Source of the DNA: Herbidospora sakaeratensis
GTDB taxonomy: Bacteria > Actinomycetota > Actinomycetes > Streptosporangiales > Streptosporangiaceae
Reading direction: 5' to 3'
Assembly (NCBI RefSeq): GCF_001570525.1
Contig: NZ_BBXC01000013.1
Span: forward strand, 356,625-420,624
Length of the DNA stretch: 64,000 bases
Both the position numbers and the translations under genes were made by a program. Under the pieces are notes generated by a model, which saw only the letters and a list, made by a program, of their open reading frames with translations, did no database searches and had not been told where the DNA came from. Of the stretch, positions 36,731 through 45,965 are shown piece after piece; the stretch's first letter is position 1, and each line of letters opens with the position of its first letter.

Positions 36731-37098
36731 AGGCTGCCAGATGGCTGATCGCTTCGATGCGCCGACGCAGCCATGGGGAAAAGGCGGAGCGGGTGCGGGT
36801 TCGTCTTGGCGGGAGGGCCGGATCAGCCGCTGACCGGGGTGGTTCGTGCCAGGTCGGCGCCCGGCGGGCCAAGGTCCCGCGGCTGGTGGTTGTAGACCGG
36901 CTGGGACGGCGAACGCGGAAAGCCACGGGGCAGGTGGCCGTTCCGCGCCGCCGCCGTCCGTGACCGGTAGCGCTCCTGATCGCATCGCGGCGCTAATGGT
37001 CCGCCCCGACGCCGCGGGCGTTCCATCACATGATCGTCTGGATGGACGTCGGCCCGCGGGATCGATTCCGGGGGCCTACCTCGCCGGCGACCGGGTTC

Positions 37099-38595
37099 TC
37101 ATCGCAGCTCGGCGATGACGGTCTTCAGCTGGGTGTAGTCGTCCAGGCCGAAGGACCCGAGCTCGCGTCCCCACCCCGACTGCTTGAAGCCGCCGCGAGG
37201 CAGCGTGACATCATCCGCGTGCCACGTGTTGAGCCACACCGTGCCGGCCCGCAGACGGGCGCCGACGCGGTGCGCCGTGCCGATGTCCCTCGACCAGACA
37301 CCAGCGGCGAGCCCGTAGACCGTGTTGTTCGCCGCCGCGACCACCTCGTCCTCGGTGTCGAAGGGAAGCGCCGTCACGACTGGGCCGAAGATCTCGTCGG
37401 TCTGCACCGCCATCTGCTCGTTCACCGAGGTGATGAGCGTCGGCGACACGAAGAAGCCGCGGTCGCCGACAGCGTCGGCGCTTCCCGCGTTCAAGACGGC
37501 GCCTTCCTTGAGCGCGCCACGGACGTAGCCCAGCACCTTCTCGTGCTGCTCCCGGGAGACGAGCGGCCCCATCTGCGAGGCCGAGTCGAAGCCGTCGCCC
37601 ACTCTGATCGCGCGCGCGGCCGCGGCCACTCCTTCGACGACCTGGTCGAAGACACCACGCTGGACGTAAAGGCGCGACCCGTTGACGCAGCACTGCCCCT
37701 CGTTGAAGTAACCACCGAGCACGGCGCCGGCGATGGCGGCGTCGACGTCCGCGTCGTTGAAAACGATGTTGGGAGCCTTGCCGCCGAGCTCAAGGGAGAC
37801 CTTCTTGAGGTTGCCCGAAGCCGCGGCCGCGATCTTCTTGCCGACTTCGGTGCTGCCGGTGAACGCGACCTTGTCGACACCATGGTGGTCGACCAGCGCG
37901 GCCCCGGTGTCCCCGAAGCCGGGCAGGATGTTCACGACACCGGCGGGCACGCCTGCCTCGAGCAGGAGCTCACCGAGGCGCAGCGCCGTCAGCGGCGTCT
38001 GCTCGGCCGGCTTGAGGATGACGGTGTTGCCCGCCGTGATGGCCGGGACGATCTTGAAGCAGGCCATCAGCAGGGGGAAGTTCCACGGCACGATGCCCGC
38101 GACGACGCCGACCGCCTCGCGGCGGGTGTACGCGTGGAATTCGCGCCCTGGCACGGACATGGGGATGGTCGTGCCCTCCATCTTGGTCGCCCAGCCCGCG
38201 AAGTAACGGAAGAGTTCGGCGGAGATGGCCACGTCACCGTCACGGGCCGCTTCGACGCGCTTACCGTTGTCGAGCGCCTCCAGCTGGGCGAACTCGTCGC
38301 GATGGGCATCGATGAGATCGCCGATGCGCCACAGCAGATGGGAGCGGTCACGCGGGGTCATTCTCGACCACGGGGACGGGGACTCGAACGCCGTGCGAGC
38401 GGCCACCACCGCACGATCCACGTCCGCGGCAGACGCCTGCGCGACCTCGACAAGCAACTCCTCGGTCGACGGGTTGATGGTGGCGAACGTTCTACCGTCC
38501 TTCGCGTCCACCCATTCGCCGCCGATGAGCAACTGCTTGGGCGAGGAGAGGAACGATCGGACGGCGGGCAGGAGCAGGGAGTTCTCGTGGGACAT
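37099..38595 (-). CDS. NAD(P)+-dependent aldehyde dehydrogenase
   Basis: 498 aa, the standard ALDH length, with GGAAGG before the ATG. The family motifs are complete: VPWNFPLLMACFKIVPAITA with KPAEQTPLTAL, the nucleotide loop VAFTGSTEVGKKIA, general base Glu in VSLELGGKAPNIVF, nucleophile in NEGQCCVNGSRLYV and the C-terminal EIFGPVVTALPF. It oxidises an aldehyde to the acid in the cytosol. It is the last gene of the leftward operon with kduI, kduD and a sugar ABC importer, 26 bp after the permease, so it probably handles an aldehyde intermediate or uronate-derived semialdehyde of that pathway. The substrate is not readable from the sequence. Confidence 0.95.
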   Translation of the reverse strand: MSHENSLLLPAVRSFLSSPKQLLIGGEWVDAKDGRTFATINPSTEELLVEVAQASAADVDRAVVAARTAFESPSPWSRMTPRDRSHLLWRIGDLIDAHRDEFAQLEALDNGKRVEAARDGDVAISAELFRYFAGWATKMEGTTIPMSVPGREFHAYTRREAVGVVAGIVPWNFPLLMACFKIVPAITAGNTVILKPAEQTPLTALRLGELLLEAGVPAGVVNILPGFGDTGAALVDHHGVDKVAFTGSTEVGKKIAAAASGNLKKVSLELGGKAPNIVFNDADVDAAIAGAVLGGYFNEGQCCVNGSRLYVQRGVFDQVVEGVAAAARAIRVGDGFDSASQMGPLVSREQHEKVLGYVRGALKEGAVLNAGSADAVGDRGFFVSPTLITSVNEQMAVQTDEIFGPVVTALPFDTEDEVVAAANNTVYGLAAGVWSRDIGTAHRVGARLRAGTVWLNTWHADDVTLPRGGFKQSGWGRELGSFGLDDYTQLKTVIAELR

Positions 38596-38620
38596 GACGG
38601 CCTTCCATGAACAGGCTGGA

Positions 38621-39616
38621 CTACTTGATGATCGACACTTTCGACCAGTCGAGAGTGAGGGTGACGGCGATGACGATGACGACGCCGTAGAGGATCTGTT
38701 CGTAGGCGGACGGCACCCCGACGATCGGCAGCCCGACCCGGAGCAGCGTCACGACCAACGCGCCGGCCAGGCTTCGCCACACGCTGCCGTGACCACCGGT
38801 GATGGCGGTGCCGCCGACGACGATTGCCGCGACCGCAGGCAGCAGAAGGTTGTCAGCCATCGTGGGACCGCCGCTGAACTGGCGGGAGACCAGCATGATC
38901 GCGGCGAACCCGGCGCCGGCGCCGGAGACGACGAACGCGCCGATCTTGACCAGGTCGACCGGCGTGCCGGCCAGCCGCGCGGCTGATTCGGAGTACCCCG
39001 TAGCCGAGATCCAGCTTCGCAGCGGGGTGAGCTTCAGCATCAAGGCGATGAGAGCGACCACGACGAGGGCCATCACGAAGGACATCGGCACGTAGCCGCC
39101 GACGTAGAGCTCAAGCCACTTGACCGTCGAGTCGTCCACCACCCGCACGGTGCCGGCGCCGGACACGACGAGGGCGATGGCGGACAGGATGCTCATCCCG
39201 CCCAGAGTGACGATGAAGGACGGTATTCGGAGCAGTACGTGCGCCACCCCTTGCACCGCGCCGATGGACGCCGCGGCGAGGATGACCGCGGGTGTGGCCA
39301 AGCCACCGAGATGCGGCAGCCAGAGGGCCAGCAGGACGGTCGAAAGCGAGGCCACCGCCGCGATCGACAGATCGATCCCTCCGCAGAGGACGATCAGCGT
39401 CGCCGCCGCGGCGAGCACGATGAGAGGCGCGGCGGTACGCGCCACCGCGGTCAGGCTCCGCTGCGTCAGGAAGCCCGGATCGGCGATGGCCAAGGCGACC
39501 ACAAGCGCCAGCAGGGCGATGAGCGGCATGAATCCGGTGAGCCGCTGCCCCAGACGAGGGCCGCCATCACCGGTTGCGGGCTCTGCGGCCGGCTTCAAGG
39601 CAACGGGAGTGCTCAT
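38621..39616 (-). CDS. Ribose-type ABC transporter permease (second)
   Basis: 331 aa with eight to ten hydrophobic segments, beginning GFMPLIALLALVVALAIADP. Family landmarks of RbsC/BPD_transp_2 permeases are LIVLCGGIDLSIAAVASLST, IPSFIVTLGGMSILSAIALV, and GGTAITGGHGSVWRSLAGAL. It would form a heterodimeric channel with the other permease at 41139. Its ATG overlaps the ATPase stop (ATGA), so it is translationally coupled to it. Confidence 0.93.
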   Translation of the reverse strand: MSTPVALKPAAEPATGDGGPRLGQRLTGFMPLIALLALVVALAIADPGFLTQRSLTAVARTAAPLIVLAAAATLIVLCGGIDLSIAAVASLSTVLLALWLPHLGGLATPAVILAAASIGAVQGVAHVLLRIPSFIVTLGGMSILSAIALVVSGAGTVRVVDDSTVKWLELYVGGYVPMSFVMALVVVALIALMLKLTPLRSWISATGYSESAARLAGTPVDLVKIGAFVVSGAGAGFAAIMLVSRQFSGGPTMADNLLLPAVAAIVVGGTAITGGHGSVWRSLAGALVVTLLRVGLPIVGVPSAYEQILYGVVIVIAVTLTLDWSKVSIIK

Positions 39617-41142
39617 ACCATCTCTTTCACAAGGTCCAGAGGGCTCGGCTTGCCGCCGGCCGGGCAGCCGACCTCGGAGACGACCCGTCCGTCATTCATG
39701 ACAAGGATCCGGTCGGCCATGCCGATGGCCTCCTCGAGGCTGTCGGCCAGCAGCACGGTGGCGACCCCGCTCGCCGCGAGCTCACGCATCAGCCGGTACA
39801 CCTCCGAGCGGGCACCGATGTCCAGGCCGCGCGTCGGGTGGTCCAGCAGAAGCAGGCGGATATCGCCGCCGACCAGCCAACGGGCCAGGACGACCTTCTG
39901 CTGGTTACCGCCGGACAGCCGCTGAATGGGGGTGTCACGACCTGGTGTCCGAATGGACAGCCGGTCAATCCAGCGGTCCACCACGGTGGCCTGTTTCCCG
40001 GGTGCCACGAAGGGGCCGGCGCACCGGGCCCGCTGCTTGGCCAGGGTCATGTTCTCGGCCACTGACATCGGACCGACCATGCCTTCCGTCTTGCGTTCGG
40101 CCGGAACGTAGCCGATGCCGGCGGCGCATGCGGCGCGCGTACCGGAAATATCGATCTTCTTGCCGTCCATCCAGATCTCGCCGGCGGTGACCGGCTCGGC
40201 GCCGAACAGGGCGCGGCAGACGTCCTCCCGGCCGGATCCGTGCACACCCACGATCGCCACGATCTCCCCTGCGGCGACGTCCAGGTTGACGTCCTGAAAC
40301 GACGTGCCGGACAGCCCGCGTACGGCCAGCCGAGGTTGCCCGGACTCGACGACGGCCGCGGCGTTCTCGTGGTAGTGATCGTCCGACCCGGTAGACCCGA
40401 TCATCATCCGGTGCAGCTCGCGGGGGACGGCTCCGGCCGCGGCGACCTCGCCGACCGACTGGCCGTTGCGCAGCACCGCCACGCGGTCGCACACCTCCAG
40501 CACCTCGTCGAGGCGATGGGAGACGAAGACGACCGAGGCGAATTCGCGCAGACGGCGGATCTGCGCGAACAGGGTCTCGATCTCCTTGGACTCCAATACC
40601 GACGTCGGCTCGTCCAGGACGATCACCGGCGGGTGCTGACTCCGCTGCTCGATGCGCAGCACCTTCGCGATCTCGACCATCTGCCGGTCGGCGAAGGAGA
40701 GCGCGTCAGTACGGACCAGAGGGTCGATGTTCGAGCCGATCTTGTCGAGCTGCTCCTGGGCCAGGCGGCGCATGGCATCCCAGCGATAGACGCCCCGGCG
40801 GACCCCCGGCCCTTCCCCGCCGAGGAGAATGTTCTCCGCCGCGGTCAAGTTCGGCACCAGCGACTGCTCCTGGAACACCATCCCGATGCCGTGATCGGCG
40901 GCATCGACGACACTGCGCAGCTTGACCGCTTCGCCGCGGACACGGATCTCACCGGCGTCGGGGACGACCAGGCCGACCAGCGCTTTGAGCAAAGTGGACT
41001 TGCCGGCCCCGTTCTCACCGACCAGACCGAGGACTTCGTGCTGGCGGACGACCAGGTCGACGCCGTCAAGAGCCTTCACCCCCGGATAGTGCTTGACGAG
41101 GCCGCGGACCTCCAACGCTGGTGTCGAGGCTGGGACGCTCAC
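39613..41142 (-). CDS. Sugar ABC transporter ATP-binding protein (two ABC domains)
   Basis: 509 aa from GTG 41142, which overlaps the upstream stop (GTGA) and follows AGGTGG. The N-terminal ABC domain has VGENGAGKSTLLKALVGL and VIVLDEPTSVLE. The C-terminal one has a degenerate Walker A (IVGVHGSGREDVCRALFG) as in all RbsA-type proteins, then RLSGGNQQKVVLARWLVGG and LLLLDHPTRGLDIG, where an unusual His replaces the catalytic Glu after the Asp. Tandem domains of this length fit monosaccharide importers (CUT2). It drives uptake with the two flanking permeases and the lipoprotein receptor. An upstream in-frame extension lies inside the permease gene and is rejected. Confidence 0.93.
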   Translation of the reverse strand: MSVPASTPALEVRGLVKHYPGVKALDGVDLVVRQHEVLGLVGENGAGKSTLLKALVGLVVPDAGEIRVRGEAVKLRSVVDAADHGIGMVFQEQSLVPNLTAAENILLGGEGPGVRRGVYRWDAMRRLAQEQLDKIGSNIDPLVRTDALSFADRQMVEIAKVLRIEQRSQHPPVIVLDEPTSVLESKEIETLFAQIRRLREFASVVFVSHRLDEVLEVCDRVAVLRNGQSVGEVAAAGAVPRELHRMMIGSTGSDDHYHENAAAVVESGQPRLAVRGLSGTSFQDVNLDVAAGEIVAIVGVHGSGREDVCRALFGAEPVTAGEIWMDGKKIDISGTRAACAAGIGYVPAERKTEGMVGPMSVAENMTLAKQRARCAGPFVAPGKQATVVDRWIDRLSIRTPGRDTPIQRLSGGNQQKVVLARWLVGGDIRLLLLDHPTRGLDIGARSEVYRLMRELAASGVATVLLADSLEEAIGMADRILVMNDGRVVSEVGCPAGGKPSPLDLVKEMV

Positions 41143-42140
41143 TTGACCACCTGGTTTCTTCGACGCTGAGGGATGACTGCGGCCGCCACCGCGGCCACGA
41201 CGATGAGCCCCTCGACACCACCCTGCCAATACGGGCTGACCCCGATCTGCACCAGACCGTTCGTGAGCACCACGACGAGCAGGACGCCCACTGCGGAGTG
41301 CAGGACGCCGCCTCGGCCCCCGGTGAGCAGAGTGCCGCCGACGACGGCAGCGGTGATGGCGGAGAAGTCGTATCCACTGCCGGCCTGGACGAGGCCGGCC
41401 CCGAGCTGGCTGGTCACCATGACTCCGGCGAGTCCGTAGAAGGCGCCGGCCACGGCGAAGACCGCGACCTTGTAGGGCTTCACCCTGACGCCCGAAAGCG
41501 CGAGCACTTCCTCCGCGCCGCCGATCGCGAAGGCGTACCGGCCGAGCCGGGTGTAGCGCTGGAGCAGCCAGCCCACCAGGACGCACGTGGCGGCGATCCA
41601 GGTGAGATAGGACAGTCCCAGGAAGCGCTCGATCGCCCAGCCCTTGAGCATGGCGTCGGAGATGTTGGGCTGGACGCCGGCGAACATGAGGGTCGCCACG
41701 CCGAGCCCCACGGCCGACACCCCGAGCGTCGCCATGAACGAAGGCACCTTCAGCAGGACCAGGGCGAGCCCGCTCAGGCAGCCAAACGCACAGCCCAGCA
41801 AGACGGCAACCCCGATCCCGAGAAGTCCGAGGTCGTTGTCGTTGCGATTGTTGGCCACCAGGAGCGACACCGTCAGAGCGGAGGCGCCCATCACACCGGC
41901 GGCCGAGAGGTCGATGGACCCCATCAACAACACGAACGTGATGCCACAGGTGACGACAGCGAGCACCGCGGCGGCGTCGACCATGTTCTGCACGTTCTCG
42001 ATGCTGCGGAAGCGCGGGCTCAGGACCGCGAACACCAAGAAGGTGACGGCCAGGGCGACCGGTGGACCGGCGTCTCGTAACGACGCGCCTCGCCGGGAGA
42101 TGCGGCGAGGCGCAGAAACGACCTCGGATGCCGAGGTCAC
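41139..42140 (-). CDS. Ribose-type ABC transporter permease (first)
   Basis: 333 aa from GTG 42140, whose GTGA overlap with the receptor gene stop fixes the start. Multi-pass RbsC-like protein: VALAVTFLVFAVLSPRFRS, GITFVLLMGSIDLSAAGVMG, LLKVPSFMATLGVSAVGLG, VRVKPYKVAVFAVAGAFYG and VVGGTLLTGGRGGVLHSAVG. It pairs with the second permease and the ATPase to import a sugar. Two different permeases, as here, are common in CUT2 systems. Confidence 0.92.
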   Translation of the reverse strand: MTSASEVVSAPRRISRRGASLRDAGPPVALAVTFLVFAVLSPRFRSIENVQNMVDAAAVLAVVTCGITFVLLMGSIDLSAAGVMGASALTVSLLVANNRNDNDLGLLGIGVAVLLGCAFGCLSGLALVLLKVPSFMATLGVSAVGLGVATLMFAGVQPNISDAMLKGWAIERFLGLSYLTWIAATCVLVGWLLQRYTRLGRYAFAIGGAEEVLALSGVRVKPYKVAVFAVAGAFYGLAGVMVTSQLGAGLVQAGSGYDFSAITAAVVGGTLLTGGRGGVLHSAVGVLLVVVLTNGLVQIGVSPYWQGGVEGLIVVAAVAAAVIPQRRRNQVVK

Positions 42141-43219
42141 GTCAAGGCCCCAGCCACACGCTTGAAGACGTTGCCGCACTCGAAGTCGGACGGGTTCGTC
42201 TTCGGCTGCGCGAAGTCGGCGGCGTTCTCCTTCGTCACGAGGAACTGCTCGGCGAAGAAGGCGCGATTGGCGGCAGGCAGGTCCTTCACCGCCAGCTTGC
42301 CGGTGGCCACGCAGAAGCCGATCGCCAGGCCGATCCCGCCTTGCCAGGTGCCGTCACTGGAGACGGTGGCGGTCATCGAGCCGTCCTGTACCGCTTTGAC
42401 CGCGTCCGGAACGGCGTCGATGCCGACGACCGCCACCTGTCCGGCCCGACCTGCCTGCTGGAGTGCTTCCAGCGCGCCGAGTGCCATGTCGTCGTTGGCG
42501 GTCCAGATGCCCTTGACCTTGTCGCCGTGTTTGGTGAGCAGTGTCTGGGTCACCGTCCGCGCCTCGGCCCGCGAGAAGTTGGCGGTCTGCTGATCAAGCA
42601 GCTCAACACCGGGATTCTTCTTGAGCGACTCCTGAAGACCGGCGAACCGGTCCTTCGCGGCCGCGGTGTCCAGCACGCCCTGCAGCGCGATGATGCCGCC
42701 CTGTCCGCCGATCGCCGTGGCGAGCGCGTCACCGATCTGCCGGCCCGACTCGACGCCGTTGTAGGTGATGTGGCTGATCCACGTCTTGTAGTCGGCCGGC
42801 TTCAGGTCGGCCGGCTTGTTCCACTGGGTGACGAGGTAGGCGCCGGCCGTGTCGGCGCCCTTGACGATCGCCGCGGTGTCGGAGTCGCCGTTGGGAAGCA
42901 CGTTCATGACCAGGCACGTGGTGTCGCCGGCGAGGAGCTGGCTGATCTGCTCCTGCTGCTTGGTGGAGTCGCCGCCATAGGTGAGGCGCTGCTGGGTGAG
43001 GCCGACCGTCTTGGCGAATTCATCGCCGCCGGTGAGCCATGAGGCCTCGTAGGGGTTGGACTCGTTACGAACCTGACCGACGAGTTTGACGTCAGCCGGC
43101 TTGCAGCCGCCCGCGGCGGCGGAGTCGCCGCCGCCAGCCGCCTGTTCGCTACAGCCGGTCAGGGCGGCCGCGAGCGAGAGACTCAGTAAAATCACGGTGG
43201 GGCGAGTAGTGATCTTCAC
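42137..43219 (-). CDS. Sugar-binding lipoprotein of the ABC importer
   Basis: 360 aa from GTG 43219. The lipobox is LAAALTGC, so the mature protein is anchored at Cys23 outside the membrane. The rest is a periplasmic-binding-protein type 1 fold (RbsB class): GEFAK-like helix GGDEFAKTVGLTQQRLTYGG, TKQQEQISQLLAGDTTCLVM, GIIALQGVLDTAAAKDRFAG, KGIWTANDDMALGALEALQQ and VAVVGIDAVPDAVKAVQDGS. Ligand specificity is not evident; from the kdu genes an unsaturated uronate, a uronic acid or a short oligosaccharide derivative is likely. The 132-bp gap upstream, after kduD, holds no gene. Confidence 0.93.
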   Translation of the reverse strand: MKITTRPTVILLSLSLAAALTGCSEQAAGGGDSAAAGGCKPADVKLVGQVRNESNPYEASWLTGGDEFAKTVGLTQQRLTYGGDSTKQQEQISQLLAGDTTCLVMNVLPNGDSDTAAIVKGADTAGAYLVTQWNKPADLKPADYKTWISHITYNGVESGRQIGDALATAIGGQGGIIALQGVLDTAAAKDRFAGLQESLKKNPGVELLDQQTANFSRAEARTVTQTLLTKHGDKVKGIWTANDDMALGALEALQQAGRAGQVAVVGIDAVPDAVKAVQDGSMTATVSSDGTWQGGIGLAIGFCVATGKLAVKDLPAANRAFFAEQFLVTKENAADFAQPKTNPSDFECGNVFKRVAGALT

Positions 43220-43351
43220 GGGTTGATCCTTGATCTCTTCGGCGCCGGGGGGAGCCGGCGGGGGGCGCGACGGGAAGAGAAACCTGTCGATGGGGGACCG
43301 ATGCGACAGGTGTTGTCGTATTTTGCGGGTGGGGCAAGCGGGAAGCCGGCG

Positions 43352-44107
43352 TCAGCGGGCCATCCAGCCTCCGTCGACGACCAGGACATGGCCGTTGACG
43401 TAGTCGGCGGCGGCGGAGCTGAGGAAGACAGCCGCCCCGGCGATGTCGGATGCGTCTCCCCAGCGACCAGCGGGGATGCGCTCGACGATGGACCGGGATC
43501 GATCCGCGTCCGCGCGCAGCGCAGTCGTGTTGTCAGTGATCATGTAGCCGGGCGCGATGGCGTTGACCTGCACGCCGAGCCGGGCCCACTCGTTGGCCAG
43601 AGCCTTGGTGAGGCCGGCGACGCCGTGCTTGCTGGCCGCGTACGACGCCACGCGAATCCCGCCCTGGAAGGACAGCAGGCTGGCGATGTTGACGATCTTT
43701 CCCTGCCCGCGTTCGGTCATCGGGCGCCCGAACGCCTGACACAGGAAGAACAGGCCGTTCAAATTCACGTCCAGGACGCGATGCCACGACTCCTGGCTGA
43801 CGTCCACCGAGTCTTCGCGGTCGATGACGCCGGCGTTGTTGATCAGGATGTCGACCTGACGATCGCGGTTCACCTCCGCGGCCACGCGCCCGATGGCGTC
43901 GTGGTCGCTGATGTCGAGGTCCACCACCTCCACCCCACGGCCAAGGTCGGTGACCTGGTCCCGCGTGGCTGCCTGGCTTTCCGGTCTGCCCAGGAGGACC
44001 AAGTCGGCCCCGGCCTGTGCGAGCCCCAAAGCGATGGCGCTTCCCAGCCCTCGGCCGGCGCCGGTCACCACAGCGCGGCGGCCGGTCAGATCGAACGGCG
44101 ATCTCAC
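43352..44107 (-). CDS. kduD: 2-dehydro-3-deoxy-D-gluconate 5-dehydrogenase (SDR)
   Basis: 251 aa from GTG 44107, overlapping the kduI stop (GTGA). It is a classical short-chain dehydrogenase: TGAGRGLGSAIALGLAQAGA, NNAGVIDREDSV, YAASKHGVAGLTKALANEWA with the catalytic Tyr and Lys, and NAIAPGYMITDNT. The sequence FDLTGRRAVVTGAGRGLG and the PAGRWGDASDIAGAAVFL end agree with KduD. It interconverts 2,5-diketo-3-deoxy-D-gluconate and 2-keto-3-deoxygluconate with NAD(H), the step after KduI in pectin or glycosaminoglycan uronate breakdown. No KDG kinase or aldolase is in this window. Confidence 0.9.
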   Translation of the reverse strand: MRSPFDLTGRRAVVTGAGRGLGSAIALGLAQAGADLVLLGRPESQAATRDQVTDLGRGVEVVDLDISDHDAIGRVAAEVNRDRQVDILINNAGVIDREDSVDVSQESWHRVLDVNLNGLFFLCQAFGRPMTERGQGKIVNIASLLSFQGGIRVASYAASKHGVAGLTKALANEWARLGVQVNAIAPGYMITDNTTALRADADRSRSIVERIPAGRWGDASDIAGAAVFLSSAAADYVNGHVLVVDGGWMAR

Positions 44108-44919
44108 AGGTCCTCCAGCGCTACCGGGGTGAGATCGGTGTACTGGTTGTTCTCGCCGCCCATGGCCCAGATGAAGGCGTATGAGCCGGTGCCGGCCCCG
44201 GAGTGGATCGACCACGGTGGCGAGATGACGGCCTCGCGGTTGCGCACGATGAGGTGACGAGAGGCGCCGGGATGCCCCATCACGTGGAAGACCAGGTCGT
44301 TTTCAGCGAGATCGACGTACATGTAGACCTCGGTGCGCCGGTCATGCAGATGCGGCGGGAAGGTGTTCCAGACCGACCCTTCGGCGATGACGGTCACGCC
44401 GAACTGGAGTACCGACGTCTGTAGCTCTTGGCCCCAGGCGTACCGGTAGAGGCTGCGTTCGCTCGCGCTTTGCGGCGTGCCCAGCTTGACCGGGTCGATC
44501 GCCGAGTGGCTCAGCAACGTCGTGGGGTACACCGCGTGCGCCGGAGCGGACACGAAGTAGAACGCGGCGTCAGGACCGGCGAAGACGACCTTGTTGCCAC
44601 GGCCGACGAACAGCCCGTCGAGATGGCGGAGTTCGAACTTCTCCCCGTTGACCAGCACATGACCGGGCTGGCCGACGTTGACGATGCCAAGCTCGCGGCC
44701 GGCCAGGTGTGACGTCGTGCCGAGGACGTCCCAGGCCGGCAGTTCGAGCTGACGGTCGGCGGGAACCGCTCCGCCGACCACCAGCCGGTCGTCGTGGGTG
44801 TACACGGCGTGCACCTCGCCGGGGCGAAACAGACGGTCCACGAGGAAGTTCTTTCGCAGGTCCGCGTTCGTGGCCGTCTCCACGCCGGACGGCGAGGCGG
44901 AGTACCTAACCTCGATCAA
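44104..44919 (-). CDS. kduI: 5-dehydro-4-deoxy-D-glucuronate isomerase
   Basis: 271 aa from TTG 44919, six bases after AAGGAG. The length and cupin motifs are those of KduI: the metal ligands lie in FPPHLHDRRTEVYMYVDL (two His and Glu) and SPPWSIHSGAGTGSYAFIW (His), and VFHVMGHPGASRHLIVRN and MGGENNQYTDL are family hallmarks. It converts 4-deoxy-L-threo-5-hexosulose uronate to 2,5-diketo-3-deoxygluconate in the cytosol. It is the first gene of the seven-gene leftward operon. A TATGTGAAC box lies only 12 bp upstream of the start, close to the ribosome binding site, so IclR-type repression is likely. Confidence 0.95.
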   Translation of the reverse strand: MIEVRYSASPSGVETATNADLRKNFLVDRLFRPGEVHAVYTHDDRLVVGGAVPADRQLELPAWDVLGTTSHLAGRELGIVNVGQPGHVLVNGEKFELRHLDGLFVGRGNKVVFAGPDAAFYFVSAPAHAVYPTTLLSHSAIDPVKLGTPQSASERSLYRYAWGQELQTSVLQFGVTVIAEGSVWNTFPPHLHDRRTEVYMYVDLAENDLVFHVMGHPGASRHLIVRNREAVISPPWSIHSGAGTGSYAFIWAMGGENNQYTDLTPVALEDL

Positions 44920-44930
44920 GTCCTTCTCCT

Positions 44931-45025
44931 TATGTGAACCAAGTTCCGCTATGTGAACTGAGCGCGACGGTATCTGTGACCCTGATCACGAGTCAAGGGA
45001 TCGAAGTCAGTCCTTATATGTGAAC
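44931..45025. promoter_or_regulatory. Divergent kduI-iclR control region with repeated GTGAAC boxes
   Basis: TATGTGAAC occurs at 44931-44939, ATGTGAAC at 44951-44958 and 45018-45025. The middle copy extends to GTTCCG-CTAT-GTGAAC (44943-44958), two mismatches from the perfect GTTCAC-N4-GTGAAC at 46231. The boxes sit between the divergent kduI and iclR genes, which is the expected place for IclR-family operators. Confidence 0.65.
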
Positions 45026-45093
45026 TGTGGTTTATTGGTATCTGCCGGGTGCATGCACCATGATTTGATTGATCACTTGAGAAGGAGGCCTCG

Positions 45094-45882
45094 GTGGGCG
45101 CGGACAAGACGGTCAACGGCAGCTCTGCCACCTCGCAGGTCAAGTCTGCTGCGCGCGTCCTCGACATCCTGGACGACATCGCAACCCACGGAGAGGGCAC
45201 CCAGCTGCAGCTGGGCACGCGTCTCGGCATCCCCAAGAGCAGCCTGCACGCGCTCCTGCGCACCATGTGCGCTCGCGGCTGGCTGGACACCGATCAGACG
45301 GGCAGCATCTACCGGCTCGGGGTGCACACCCTGACGGTCAGCTCGGCCTATATCGACAGCGATCCGGTCCTGACGCGCGCCGGAGCCGTGATGGACGAGA
45401 TCGCCGCCGCCACCGAGGAGACGGTGCACCTGGGCCGGCTGGACGGCTCCGAGATCATCTACACGGCGAAGCGCGAGTCCAAGCACCCGTTGCGCATGTA
45501 CTCGGCTGTCGGCCGCCGGCTTCCCGCCTACAGCACAGCCCTCGGCCGGGCGATGCTCGCGGAGATGCCCGAAGACGTCCGCGATTCGCTGGTCCCGCAC
45601 CAGATCAAGGCCATCACCACGCAGACGGTTACGGACCGGGACGCCCTGCTGGCGATCATCGACAAGGCCGCCCGGCTCGGGTACGCCGAAGAGAGCGAAG
45701 AGTCCTGCCTGGGCGTGCGCTGTTTCGGCGTGGCGCTGCCGTTCTCCCGCCGATCGGTTGACGCGCTGAGCATCGCCGTCCCGATCAGTCGCCTCAAGCA
45801 GGGCCAGGAGGACCTCATCATCGAGACTCTGCTGAGTGTGAAGGCTCGCCTGTCGGCGATGAACGACAAGCTGGTCAGCTGA
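45094..45882 (+). CDS. IclR-family transcriptional regulator
   Basis: 262 aa from GTG 45094, five bases after AGGAGG. The N-terminal winged helix reads VKSAARVLDILDDIATHGEG and LGTRLGIPKSSLHALLRTMC; the C-terminal IclR effector domain has TVHLGRLDGSEIIYTAKRES, LPAYSTALGRAMLAEM and RCFGVALPFSRRSVDALSIA. Divergent from kduI with repeated GTGAAC half-sites between, it most likely represses the uronate operon and responds to a pathway intermediate such as KDG, as KdgR does in enterobacteria. A tautomerase gene and possibly the oxidase gene carry the same box. The regulator assignment is secure; the ligand is inferred. Confidence 0.93.
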   Translation: MGADKTVNGSSATSQVKSAARVLDILDDIATHGEGTQLQLGTRLGIPKSSLHALLRTMCARGWLDTDQTGSIYRLGVHTLTVSSAYIDSDPVLTRAGAVMDEIAAATEETVHLGRLDGSEIIYTAKRESKHPLRMYSAVGRRLPAYSTALGRAMLAEMPEDVRDSLVPHQIKAITTQTVTDRDALLAIIDKAARLGYAEESEESCLGVRCFGVALPFSRRSVDALSIAVPISRLKQGQEDLIIETLLSVKARLSAMNDKLVS

Positions 45883-45914
45883 CCAGGTCGTGCTCGTTGC
45901 CGTACAACGACGCT

Positions 45915-45942
45915 GGGGCTGACCCTGCCGCGGGTCAGCCCC
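45915..45942. terminator. Bidirectional hairpin terminator
   Basis: A perfect 11-bp stem, GGGGCTGACCC and GGGTCAGCCCC, with a 6-base loop, sits between the convergent iclR and tautomerase genes. Confidence 0.85.
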
Positions 45943-45965
45943 CTACCGACGCCTGAACGGCGACG

